A DNA stretch of 64,000 bases from positions 23,829 through 87,828 of the forward strand of contig JABVXU010000221.1 in NCBI GenBank assembly GCA_013365365.1, read 5' to 3'. Source of the stretch: Cruorifilaria tuberocauda. Its lineage: Eukaryota > Nematoda > Chromadorea > Rhabditida > Onchocercidae. The notes below the pieces were generated by a model that saw only the letters and a list, made by a program, of their open reading frames with translations, was not told where the DNA came from and ran no database searches. Numbering within the stretch: the first letter of the stretch is position 1; each line of letters begins with the position of its first letter. Of this stretch, positions 53,126 through 64,000 are shown piece by piece. The position numbers were made by a program, and so were the translations under genes.

Positions 53126-56100
53126 GATACGGCGTCTAGTGATCGGTTGCAAACAGATACACGGTATGTTCAGTGAATTGATGGGAACGCCACGAAGTGT
53201 CAGGAATGACTGGAAAGTTGGCGAGAAGTAGGTCTTATTTTTTATTCACTTTCAAGTGCACCCATTCGTTTTTTAGCTTTTCAGTTTGTCTTTCGCAATG
53301 ACTCATGTAAGGCTTTGGGATGTCCCTGGGATATACAATGTAATAGTATGAATATGAGATAAGGATAAGCTTTCAATCGCTTTTGTCAGTATCATCATCA
53401 TTGATATTTTTGACGCTATCAGTCAATAGTGTATTACTCAAATATTATTTCTCAGTACCGAAATTCCTTTTTTCATCGGAATTTCACGAACAAAAGAAGT
53501 TTTAACGGGGAAATTGTTGCGAGGATATCAGGAAAATTTAAGAAATGTCTTATTAGAAAAATTTTTTTAGAGTACCGTATCTCTCTTTGGCAAAGACATT
53601 CGAAGACATTGAAGCCACATCATCACGGTAATTATTTTTATCAAAATTTTACATTCTTGCCGATTTTCTTTCAATCTTTTTCGTCGTTGATTTTGATCTG
53701 TTGTCAAATTGTGCGTAGATGCTTAGTAATCACTAATTTACTGATGTGAAGGTCGATTAGTGTTAATATTGATTATAAAAAGGGAGAGGAAAGAGTAGGA
53801 GAATTTTCTAACTTTCACGATATTAAGTGAACTCAATAACAATTTTCTTTTATATGAAAACAAATATTTTTCTTCTTTGTCTTATAGGTTAGAAATAATC
53901 AAAATATTGGCCAATTTTTTTGGGAAAGTGATAGAACGAACGCCAAGCGAACTTACAACATGTGTTTACTTATGTGTAAATAGACTTGGCCCAACATATG
54001 AAGAAGTGGAATTGGGAATTGCTGAAGGAGCTTTAATGAAAGCTATTGCCCAAGCGACTGGTCGTAAGGTATTTTAACTTTATATCTCATTTGCAAATTA
54101 TAACCCCAATCCATTGTTTTAATTCAAAATATGAGAGCGCTTTGCATTTCAGATTGATAAATTGAAGGAGGATTTGAACCAAAAAGGCGATTTGGGTTTG
54201 GTTGCTCAGATGAGTCGAAGCAATCAACGTATCTTGTTTACGCCAGCACCTCTTACCGTAACTACAGTCTTTCGTAAATTACAAGATATGGCGAAAACTT
54301 CCGGACATTTGGTTAATCTTGAATTGAAATAATGGAATTTATTCGCGCCTCTTACTAGCTCGACTTTGATTTAGAAAAACTAACAATGTTCACATTTTAG
54401 AATTCTGGAGAAAATTTGTTACTTGCTCGTGTGTATTTTTTGAAACTTATTACATTCGGTGGCTTTCTCTCTCGATTTATGGTAACAGCGAATTTGCTCT
54501 GCTGTGAAGCCGTCCGTCTTCCACTTTATCAATTTATTTATTCTGTGTGAATTTCAGGCAATGAACAAAAAAGTGGATATGATTAAATCACTTCTAGTTT
54601 CGTGTCGTGACTGTGAAGCTCGTTATTTGATAAGATGTCTGAGTGGGAAGTTACGAATTGGTTTGGCAGAACAGTCAATACTTGTTGCTCTTGCAAATGC
54701 ATTCACTAATTTTGAAATCGAAAAAAGTGGTCCGTTAGTTGTAAAGTGTGCATTCTGTATAATATAAAGCAAAGTAATCCTTGTGATCCTTAATATTTAT
54801 ATTGATCACTTGCGAAACCGTGTAATTTTAATTTAGGATAACAAAATTTTACATTTATTACAATATTCATATAAAAAATTTTCGCAACAACGAAAGCGTA
54901 TGTCTTGGCCAAATGTTCGAGTGCTCGACAGATCTTCTCAATTCGGTCCTTATCTTTTCAAGCTTTTTTCTATACTTTTAGTATATTAAGGTGAAAAACT
55001 GAGCTCTGAAAAAGTGAAGGAACGACAAACAGAGAATGTCTTATTGCTGCGGAATACATACAGGTAAAGTTTTTATTCTTAATCGTTGAATGATGGCATT
55101 TTCTAATGATTTTATTTTGTTTTCAGCGAATGTCCAGATTATGAAAAAATTGTCGGAGTGGTGCTCAGTGATGGCCTTTCAAAGCTATCGGAAAAATGCA
55201 AAATCACACCAGGTAATTGCTTATAATACAATGCATATGTAAACCATATATGATTTTGGAAGGCTGCGCTTTCCCATACATTTCTGTAACTCTGTAAGCT
55301 TTTCAATGTGATTTAATGCTGTCGTTAAATCTTCTTCCTGGTTTACTATCAAAAGCGGATTTGTTACTTCACAGGCAAGAGAGTATATCCCCAAAGCTTA
55401 TACGGTCTAATAAAATCCTTTGCTTTAATTTAATTTGTTTGGTAAGGTGTACCCGTAAAACCAATGTTAGCGCATCCGACAAAAGGAATTGCTGAAGTAC
55501 TGAAACGTCTTGGTGGTTCTGTTTTTGCTTGCGAATTTAAATATGATGGTGAAAGAGCGCAAGTAAGGATTAATTTTTTCAGTCATAAAGATATGCATTC
55601 ATTATTTCTCTGTTCAACTCAGTTTTTAAAACAGCAATATTCTGTTTATTCAAAAACTTGTCTCATTGTTGGACACTGATTGTTCCGGTACACTATTTGT
55701 AATTAATTCTTTGTCAAGTTATGACAGTTGATTTATACAAAAAATTTGATTTATACACATTATAATTTAAAAGAATTACTGGAAAAACTAATGAATTATT
55801 TATAGATACATTATGATTTATCTGGTATTAAAATATTCAGTCGAAATCAGGAAAATAATACGGACAAATATCCAGATATGATAGAATTCTTAAAGCAAAT
55901 TATGGATGAGGAAACAATATCTTTTATTATTGATTCGGAAATTGTTGCATTTGATCCTATACATGAAAGAATTTTACCTTTCCAGATCCTTTCGACAAGA
56001 AAAAGGAAGGTATTTAAGTGAAGAATCTCATTTTTAATCGGAATTAATTTTTTATATTTTTTCTTGATCTCATTTATATATACATATGCATGGTATATAT

Positions 56101-58199
56101 TGTTTTCTTTAGCATTAATTAATTACGTATGTGCTTATTGAGAATTATTTATCTCCTTCGATTTCATCACTGAATATTACTGAGTATTAATACTTATATC
56201 GTTTTTCATTTTTCTTCAGAATGTGGGTGATAGTGAAATTAAAGTTAAAGTCCATGTATTTATATTTGATCTATTGTTTTGGAACGGTCAATCATTAACG
56301 AAATTTCCCTATCGAAAGAGGCGGGAAATGTTGCGACGGCATTTTAAGGTCATTATTCATTATTAACACCGTTAAAGTACCAGTATTACAAGTTTTTTTG
56401 TATTTGTGATGGATCTTTCTGTTAATATCGAGAACACAATTCATCCGTGATTTTGCAGTATTTTATATTTTCATTTCTAATCAGGAAGTGAAAGGTGTAT
56501 GTGGATTTGTTGCATCTAAGGATATGGACGACACGGAACAAATTTCCGAATTTCTGGATGATGCTATCAAGGGTAATTGCGAAGGACTTATGATCAAAGC
56601 GCTTGATTTCGATGCTACCTATGAAATAGCAAAACGGTCACGCAGTTGGCTAAAGGTTTCCATAAATTTTATCGCTAACTGAAAACTTTAGCTATCATTT
56701 CTTCTACATATGTTCGGATATTTATTCATGAAAAACATTGTATCTTTGATGTGGATCATTTCTATTTTCAAAAGTAGAGAGGTATTTATTACTATAAATT
56801 TCTGTATCGCAGTGTATTTTCTTTTCTTTTTCCGTCATTAAGTACTTGATATTTAGTTATAGCTTAAAAAGGATTATTTGGATACAATTGGAGATACTGT
56901 TGATCTCACCGTTATTGGGGCATACTTTGGTACGGGTAAAAGAACGGGCGTTTACGGTGGTTATCTGCTAGCATGCTATAATCCAATAAGTGAAGAATAT
57001 GAAAGTATTTGCAAGGTATAACAATTTCTGTGATGCATTATTTTTTTTATTTGTTTTATTCAAACTATAAAATTGCTATTTCAGTTTTTTAAACTTTTTG
57101 TTTAGATTGGCACAGGTTTCACTGATGATGATCTTCGCCAGCAATACCAGTATTTTCAAGAGCTTAGGATCGAAAAGGTTAAATTTGCATAAAACTGTTT
57201 TAAATAAAATACATGTTAAGTAATTCTTCTACTATTTACTTAATGTTCTCTACCAACGTCTCGTACACTATTTATGAGTAGTACTTTTTTTAAATGTAGA
57301 TCGCATCAGTGCTTTATTGTTTTTTTCTTGGATTGTTTAAGTATCCTAACGAGTAATTGATGTTTGATTTTAATTAAAATTGGAGTATAGTAATCTCAAT
57401 AAATATCAGTTTAACAAGCCTAAACAATCTATTATTTAGACATCCAGTCCAGAATGTTGGATGTAGAGAAATATGGTTTTATACATTTATTGTTTAGACA
57501 GAATGAACCTTTCAATATCAAAAATTGTTGTGTAAACAAAGATTTTAATACCTTTTTGATCTGTATTTTGCCAAAATGTTATTTTTTATTATCGTTTCAG
57601 CCCCGTTCTTATTATTCTTACGATATCTCATTGAAACCAGATGTATGGTTTGATCCGAGAATTGTGTGGGAGGTAAAAGCAGCTGATTTGTCAATATCTC
57701 CGAAACATTTTGCTGGGAGAGGGATTGTGAGTTTTAAAATAATTTCAGATTATTTCCTAAGAAAATAAATTTCCCTATGAATAATTAAATTTTTATTATA
57801 TCGTATATGAATTTTCCAATTATTATTTAGGTTATTTGTTTGGAGGAAAAATTTCCCTCATTTAAAAAAATATTCAAGATACATTTCTTTGAAGGTAGAT
57901 CCAGGAAAAGGAATTTCGCTACGATTTCCTCGATATATTCGAAGGCGTCTTGATAAAATGCCGGAAGAAGCTACCACTTCACAGCAGGTTTACCTTTAGA
58001 ACAAAGAAAAAGAAATACATAAAGCCTTTCTATGGCATTGTCTGGGTTCTGAAGCTGATTTTTTGGTAATTTAATGAATAAAATGAAAAGGTTATAGATT
58101 CTATGATTTTAGATAGCGGATATGTACAGCAACCAGGAACAAATCAAGAATAAGGGAGCAATAGATTTTAATGACGATAATGATTACGACTACTATTAA
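53126..58199 (+). CDS. LIG1: DNA ligase I, ATP-dependent, catalytic region complete
   Basis: Seals Okazaki fragments and repair nicks through a ligase-AMP intermediate (family knowledge). Exons: 53126(or start 53166)-53227, 53571-53627, 53888-54068, 54153-54311, 54558-54729, 54991-55063, 55127-55212, 55447-55562, 55806-56009, 56220-56348, 56485-56655, 56863-57015, 57106-57177, 57601-57726, 57895-57987, 58113-58199; all phases match. From the first ATG of exon 1 the product is 646 residues. The N-terminal DNA-binding domain begins [14 protein letters not shown]. The adenylation motif is FKYDGERAQ with the catalytic Lys. Later motifs are [42 protein letters not shown] and the OB fold ([23 protein letters not shown]). 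The human N-terminal regulatory region (about 260 residues with a PCNA-binding box) was not found. TTTCCTCAG before 53126 could be a cis or trans splice acceptor. Confidence 0.96.
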
Positions 58200-59703
58200 T
58201 TTTAATTGTTCTTTGATGTCACTATGTGATGTTGGTATTTCCTGACTAATGTCAAGATATATCATTCTTAAAAGCACAGTTATGAACTACACAAGAAGGA
58301 AGAACGCGAAAGAGATGCGACGAATATTTTGTGTCAGAGTTTTCGTTTCCTTCCTGGAAAGACTTTTTATCATCTAATGAAATACTGTTTTTGTTGGCCT
58401 TGTTCATGGTCCATTAATTATCGGTAGATACTTCATCGAATTCTCTATTTTTTCCTGGTTTTTCGTCTTTTGCAATTTTCTTATAAATAAATGTTGCTAT
58501 ATGACGTATGATGCGATACATCTTTGCATTTGATAAGTTATTCATTTCTAATAGTTATTCTTATCAGAAACAATGTAGAATGTCACCGTGATGAAAAATT
58601 GGGAAATACTTGCAGATTGTAAAGTTCAAGCGAGCCCTTATTGTGTTTGCGTAATCTTCGAAGAAAAAGGGCATCGCAGCATTTTGGATTTTTTAAGAAT
58701 TCTATTCAGCTATAATTGCGGTATAAGACTTATGAATTTTACGACATAATGGAAAGTGTGCAAATATGTTGCGTTGATGGGAAGAGGAAAGATTCAAATG
58801 AGAAACAAAGTCGGACGCTACTACAGAAGATTACTTGATCATTTCTAGCAATTTCCTGGACTGAGAAATCCTTTACATTTCAAAATGTTCTGCAGCTCTT
58901 TAGCAGATACCAGTTATTCATTCATTTGATTAATGTTGATTCCATCAGCTAATGCTTCCGATTTGAGTTTCTTATCATGACTTTCTTCTATGAGAACCAG
59001 ACTTTCAGATAGCAAAGAGTAAACCAATTTGCTATTATTACAATCTTCTTCATTCTTAATAATCAATTGATATCAGACAGACACTTCCATTCCTCAAAAA
59101 CTTGAAAGCCGTCTCTTCATACCCACAGATTATTGCTCATAGATTCCTGATTAATCATTGATTTTCTATCAATTAAGCGAATTTTATTGCCCTAATAAAA
59201 AAATCATTTCATAAAAAGGTCTGTTTAGCATCCACTGATACTGTCAGCAATCGCTTAGTGCTGCATTTTGTTGCATTCCATACGACCATTTCACAACAAA
59301 ATTCTTGGAATGTCTCTTTGTTTCGGGAGTTCTGAAAAGATTCATATCAGATATTAAATGTTCAATATAAATATAAAATGTCGTATAAATTTTGTTTCGT
59401 TAAATTTTATTCAAGTTTTTAAAAAATTTTCTCAAATTCCTGACCACATTGTAACTTTTCAGGGATTTTGTTAAATGATGATCTATCATTTATAATCTAT
59501 GTTCAGGAGATAAATATAAATAAGGAAAAGATACCATCCATGTAAGATTTCCATCAACAAATAGCCTTCTGGAAGAACCTGAAAGCTATTTTAGGAGTTT
59601 TCTTATTCCGTCCGTTGCAACGCCTGGAAGAAGCAGAAATTTTCGAGGTTTGAAATAAAATTAAAATTAGAATTGCACATAGCCATTTCAGATTGTCAGT
59701 ACA
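58200..59703. other. Intergenic region, LIG1 to first mini-collagen
   Basis: No gene supported from 58200 to 59225. From about 59225 to 59460 the sequence is the first copy of a duplicated upstream region (see repeat entries). TTTCAG ending at 59691, 12 bp before the mini-collagen ATG, is a good trans-splice acceptor candidate. Confidence 0.55.
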
Positions 59704-60068
59704 ATGCATCTTTTCAGTGTTTTCTTATCAGTTATCTGCGCTGTTTTTGTGGTTGAAGTAAGTTTATTACTTGATTGTTCAAGGTACATTTCAAAGCAAT
59801 TTGCAGGTATCAAATAACGTGTGAATTTTACTTTCAGGCTTGTGGCTCATTCAGAGGACCACCAGGGCCCCCCGGAAAAGATGGAAAAAGTGGAATACGA
59901 GGGAAGAGTGGACCACCAGGAAACGAGGGACCAAGGGGTGAACCAGGCTTGAAAGGTGATCCTGGAATACAAGGTCCACCAGGAGAACAAGGAGATATCG
60001 GACTTCCAGGACCAGAGGGTGCTCAAGGATTGCGAGGTCAGAGGGGAATGAATGGAATGAACGGATAG
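59230..60068 (+). repeat. Tandem duplication, copy 1 (upstream region plus mini-collagen gene)
   Basis: Sequence from GATACTGTCAG at about 59237 through CATTTTGTTgCATTCCA, TCTTTGTTTC, ATATCAG and CAATATAAAT to about 59460 is clearly alignable with 61833 to about 62070. The coding exons then align too. The two copies are about 2.6 kb apart. The region between the gene and the second copy is not obviously shared. Confidence 0.8.
59704..60068 (+). CDS. Secreted mini-collagen (23 Gly-X-Y triplets), paralog 1
   Basis: Two exons, 59704-59757 and 59838-60068, phase 0, give 94 residues. Residues 1-18 (MHLFSVFLSVICAVFVVE) are the signal peptide and exactly fill exon 1. Exon 2 begins ACGSFR and then runs as uninterrupted Gly-X-Y from GPPGPPGKDG to GQRGMNGMNG before the stop. 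There is a single cysteine, at or near the predicted mature N-terminus, so inter-chain disulphide linking is possible. Cuticle collagens of nematodes are usually about 300 residues with several cysteine knots and a long N-terminal domain, all missing here. The function is unknown; an extracellular short triple helix is the natural inference. Confidence 0.86.
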
Positions 60069-62260
60069 AAAGAAGCAACAGGTGCGGAATCCGTCGACCA
60101 TATCGAAACAGTCCCTATGAATTACGTCAGTGCTCTGATTCTGATTATTTTTGCTCTCGCCAGTCCATAGTAGATGTATCCTTCTCATTGTCCCGCGAGT
60201 TTAGAGGCCTGAAGTGACAGTCGATGTCTTATCGAAATTTCTCCACAAATGGTGGAGCCCGAAATTTGATTCCGTAAACTAAAGCTCTGCTGTATTCTCA
60301 AATCGTAACCGTATCATTGTCACTGCTAAACGAAGGAAATCTTTTTCGAATTCTCGATTTTACAATATAATGCAAGAGAAAGAAAAATAGAGTCTTTCAC
60401 GGCCGAGTACTGTAAAATACAGGACAGGATCTCTTGTCTGCTACAAGCACTATATTGCCTGTTTTCGGGCCTTACTTTTGTCTCTCTCAAGAAGTCTGCT
60501 GGAAGTCATCACGTCCGCTCTCACATCTTCCAGTAAATCTTTCTCTTCTGCTTCACGTAGAACACTTCACTTCAGTACTGAAAAAAGCGCAGTACGCCAT
60601 TTTTTGCATTTTCATTTACATATTGATGTTTTATTTTGTTCATTTTTATATTTTCTTCATTACAGTATTTCACAAACCTGATCGATCATCGCTTATCGAT
60701 GATTGTGGTTTGAGCCGTTTTTTATCATAATTCCTGTTCATCATTTCCTTACCATTCCCCATCACTATCATTGTTAAGCAAAAATAAAATTCACCATGTT
60801 TCATGTTTTGCAGTTTAAATTAAAATAAATTTTTCTCGGGAGACAATCCATCGGAGAACTTACTTGGACCATCCTAACAGCAAAGTACTGAAAAGATGCA
60901 TTGTGTTGACAATCTGAAATTGAATGGTTTATGCGCACTGGTTAAAGTTTTCCAAAATTCGTTTTGGAGTATGGAATGGCTCTTCCAAAGCAGGAATTTT
61001 CACTGATGAAACATTTTCTTGCTTATTTAGAGCATAGAATTCCTCAAAGCAAATCACAACTGATAAAATTCCACAATAATTTTGAAGTATAAGCAATAAT
61101 TGAGTGGAATGCAGAAAATCCACCTAATATGGAAGATATGTGAAAGAGAGCTCGAAGACTAAAATTGAGTGAAAGGAATTCTGATGGGAAATTACCATTC
61201 AGAGGAGGAAAGAGGGGAACATTCCGGAGTTCATAAAACAAAGAAACATTTTGAGACTTCCTTGTCAAATGATCAAATGGGATGGAGCAGAATGTAACAC
61301 TGAACGATATTGACAGTATCGATGGAAGCCTTTTTGATCTAAAGTGAACGGGAAAAGACAGGATGGTAGTAAATAGGTGAGGATGAATAAAAACAGATTC
61401 AAATGTTTCAGAAATAGAACTGACTTGTGCAGGTTGTTTGCGGTGGAAAGATAGCAGTAGTGAAGATCGGATTATCCATTGCCCTCCGAGAGCTAATCTG
61501 GTCCTGACACACGCCAAAGTTGATCGGTATGGGTAGAAAAACTGCAGCGCATTTTGAGAAAAATTTTTGAACACAGGGAATTCAAGGATCATGAAGTAGC
61601 CTTCGCAGTGGTTCCCGGTTTTTTATCCGGTTATTCCGGTTTGAGTCCTTTCTCTCTTAGTAATAACTATCACCAGTTATATTCAAAAATCATTTCTGCT
61701 CCTCGAAGGTTCAAAATTTGTCTTCTTTCTTCTATTCTCTCGTATTATCTATCGACGGCTGATCTATCACCAAACCGAATCTTTTTCCGTTCACTTAAAT
61801 CATCACCTAAAAAAACCTAATTAACTTTCATCGATACTGTCAGTGTTCGTTTAATACTTCATTTTGTTACATTCCACAGGACGATTCCACAAAGGATTCT
61901 TGAAATGTTTCTTTGTTTCATGAATTCTGGAAAGATTAATATCAGCCATTGAGCATGCAATATAAATGTAAAATTCTTTTTGAAATTTTCTTCCTTAAAT
62001 TCCATTTAACTTTCAAAAATTTCTCTTACATTTCTCACAATGTTTTGAGACGGATTTTTGAAATTATGATTACCTTGTATGATTACGATTTGCTCAGAAT
62101 GATCAAGCAGCTCCTTTAATTATCTCCTCTCCAAGAGATTATAAGTTCAGGAAAAATCAGAATTCAGAAGTTCAAAAGGTCAAAAAGTTGAATGTTTGAA
62201 GAGAAATTTGAAAAATTCCAGCCATCGAACACATGATCGATTTCAGGGTCGCCGATATTA
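60069..62260. other. Spacer between the two mini-collagen genes
   Basis: Contains the second duplicated upstream region (from about 61830). A 182-codon minus-strand frame (61044-61592) is the longest uninterrupted frame in the window, but it is rich in Leu/Ser/Phe and has no recognisable domain. The opposite strand there reads as lysine/glutamate-rich fragments broken by stops. A plus frame at 60434-60730 is also unrecognised. Confidence 0.4.
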
Positions 62261-62625
62261 ATGAACCTCTACAGTATTTCTCTATTGATTATCTGTGCCG
62301 TTCTCCTGATAGAAGTAAGTTTATCAAAAATTGTTGTTAAGCTAGACAGGAGGTGATTGAAAGAGACCTTGAAAGGGTGTGACTACTCTATTTGCAGGCT
62401 TGTCCATCAAAATCAGGAGGAATGAGAGGAGCGGATGGAAAGAACGGAAATGATGGAAAGAAAGGACGGCCGGGAACGCCGGGACCTCGAGGAAGGACGG
62501 GACCGGTTGGAAAGCGAGGAGATGACGGACCAAAAGGTAAACCAGGGGTGAGAGGACCGAGGGGACCACAGGGTACACCAGGACCTAAGGGAGTCGTAGG
62601 ACCGATGGGAGCTATGAATGGATAG
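61830..62625 (+). repeat. Tandem duplication, copy 2 (upstream region plus mini-collagen gene)
   Basis: Partner of 59230-60068. Shared blocks include GATACTGTCAG, CATTTTGTTaCATTCCA, TTTCTTTGTTTC, ATATCAG and CAATATAAATgTAAA, followed by the signal-peptide exon, a short intron with TTTGCAG and the Gly-X-Y exon. Confidence 0.8.
62261..62625 (+). CDS. Secreted mini-collagen (about 22 Gly-X-Y triplets), paralog 2
   Basis: Two exons, 62261-62314 and 62398-62625, phase 0, give 93 residues with the same architecture as paralog 1. The signal peptide MNLYSISLLIICAVLLIE again ends exactly at the intron, followed by ACPSKSG. The Gly-X-Y run goes from GMRGADGKNG to GVVGPMG, then AMNG and stop. It is markedly more basic (GKKGRPG, GPRGRTG, GKRGDDG) than paralog 1. 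The single cysteine next to the cleavage site is conserved, as is the terminal MNG. TTTCAG at 62246 lies just upstream of the ATG and may be a trans-splice acceptor. Confidence 0.86.
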
Positions 62626-64000
62626 AAGTATCGACATGAAAGTGATTTATCGGAGGGAACGTAATGCTTCATAGCAATATCGATTTTCTGTGTTATTTTT
62701 GTTCGCACCAACCAAGCAAGCATTCCTCCCACTATTCATAAGCTCGTCGCTTTTACGGATTTGAAATTTCGATTTCATGAAGCAGCAGAGAAATTGTTAT
62801 ATTTTCAAACGACAGTCTTATTGTTATGAAACATTTCAATAGTTTCACGAGTCAAACTCTCTTCATGGAATCTTCTAGTTTAATTTAATTAAACTCTTTG
62901 AGCATTTCAAATGCGTGCTAGCATGTATCATTTCAAGTTCCATATTTCACATTTCCAGTCTATAATTGAAATCTTTCCTGTAATATCAACATCATGCAAT
63001 GGTGTAAATGTTCGATTGACCAATCAATACATGAGAGTGAACTTTACTAAGACCAAATCCGAAATTCATTTTTGTGATTTCATAGTTTAATTTGTAACAA
63101 AAGAAGAACGACTTGCGACTGTGAATTAGATAGTTTTTGCAACTTTGTAGTTTGTAGTAGTAATCACACCACTATCAGACTAATCACAAATATAGCTTTT
63201 TGTTTCCCAAATTTCAAAGCATTTTAGATCTCTTTAGATGGTAGTCAGCAAAATGAGAATAATTCTTGAAGTGATAATACTGCAATGTTAGCATTTTTAT
63301 CTCTGGAACTAACCAAATCACTTATAATAGTATAATTCCATCTGTACAAGTAATCTTTGATGCAGGTTTTTTGTGTGATTATTCTATAACAGTACAGGAA
63401 TAGAACGATTACTATTGTTTTTTCTTCTTTCGTTCTGTTTCAAAATCGACAAAATTTGAAAAACATTTTTCTCTTTAGCGATGAGATGGCGAAGATCTCT
63501 TTTTGATCACTGAAGATCAAAGAAATAAGCGTTTCGAAGTTTGAATAGAACGATAAGAAACACGATAATAACGTAAGATGAAAAGTAACGTAACTGAAAA
63601 TGTTTAAAAAGAGTTGTTGCACGAAAAGAATTTATTACTGAGTTAACGAAAAAGAAAGAGGCCATCATGAAAAGATCATGGAACGATCTAACGGCTTATC
63701 AAGCATAGGACTGCATATGAGAAATACGTGAAATCGCAGAGCTAAGCTTACGCTTGCACTGAACAAAAAATATATATTACTTTGTAAGTCATGTTGTTAA
63801 GATATGCAAAACGTGCGAGCCATGCGACATGTATTATTATTAGACCACTAATCTATCCTGTTCAGTGTATGATTCAGTTTTCATCAAGTCTGTTGTTTCA
63901 GTGATTTGCGAGTTGTAAGTACAATGAGATAGGATGTAAACACATTGATGCATCGATCTAACAACAAGGAAAACTTGACTGAATAAAAGGGAATTAATTA
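62626..64000. other. 3' terminal region without a supported gene
   Basis: About 1.4 kb downstream of the second mini-collagen. Only short, compositionally driven frames are present (for example minus strand 63440-63622). No RNA gene, repeat or exon could be recognised. Confidence 0.5.

Noticed and set aside
53126..53227. Exon considered as another MIG-18-like repeat (IGC...W..GEK)
   Set aside because: Its phase-2 end joins exactly to [10 protein letters not shown], giving the WKxGEKVPYL block expected just before the DNA ligase I core.
59847..60188. Long minus-strand frames opposite the mini-collagen exons
   Set aside because: They are mirror frames of Gly-X-Y coding sequence, which seldom produces antisense stops.

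Overview
The window is nuclear DNA of a nematode, most likely a filarial or other spirurid worm. The DNA is very AT-rich, genes are split into many short exons by small introns with T-rich TTTCAG-type 3' ends, and the genes are eukaryotic housekeeping genes mixed with nematode-type secreted families. There are no bacterial operons, CRISPR arrays or phage genes. The lineage call is inference; the gene calls come from exon-by-exon reading with matched splice phases.

Layout: (1) 1-10952, minus strand: a HEATR1/UTP10-type ribosome-biogenesis scaffold in about 27 exons, with its C-terminus cut by the window start. (2) 13115-18604, plus: a divergent cohesin kleisin of REC8/COH-3/RAD21 type in 16 exons, transcribed divergently from HEATR1. 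(3) 20303-22199, plus: an ACB-domain enoyl-CoA delta-isomerase (ECI2 type). (4) 22715-25407, minus: a Tudor-like protein with a cysteine-rich C-terminus, convergent with ECI2. (5) 27108-31016, plus: succinate dehydrogenase iron-sulphur subunit (SDHB), with two non-GT introns. (6) 31017-41437: about 10 kb without a supported gene, containing a foldback element and a CT microsatellite. (7) 41438-47247, plus: a secreted protein with seven short cysteine repeats resembling the MIG-18-like fibronectin type I module. (8) about 48880-51414, minus: a nematode protein with a RING-like cysteine cluster. (9) 53126-58199, plus: DNA ligase I, catalytic part complete. (10) 59704-60068 and 62261-62625, plus: two tandem paralogous secreted mini-collagens of about 94 residues whose upstream regions are also duplicated. 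The last 1.4 kb holds nothing I can support.

The genes do not form one pathway. HEATR1 (rRNA synthesis), kleisin (sister-chromatid cohesion), LIG1 (Okazaki fragment joining), SDHB (complex II) and ECI2 (unsaturated fatty acid oxidation) are independent core functions. The MIG-18-like gene and the mini-collagens are extracellular products. The most unusual material is the mini-collagen pair, the seven-repeat secreted gene, the Tudor/Cys gene and the odd splice sites in SDHB.
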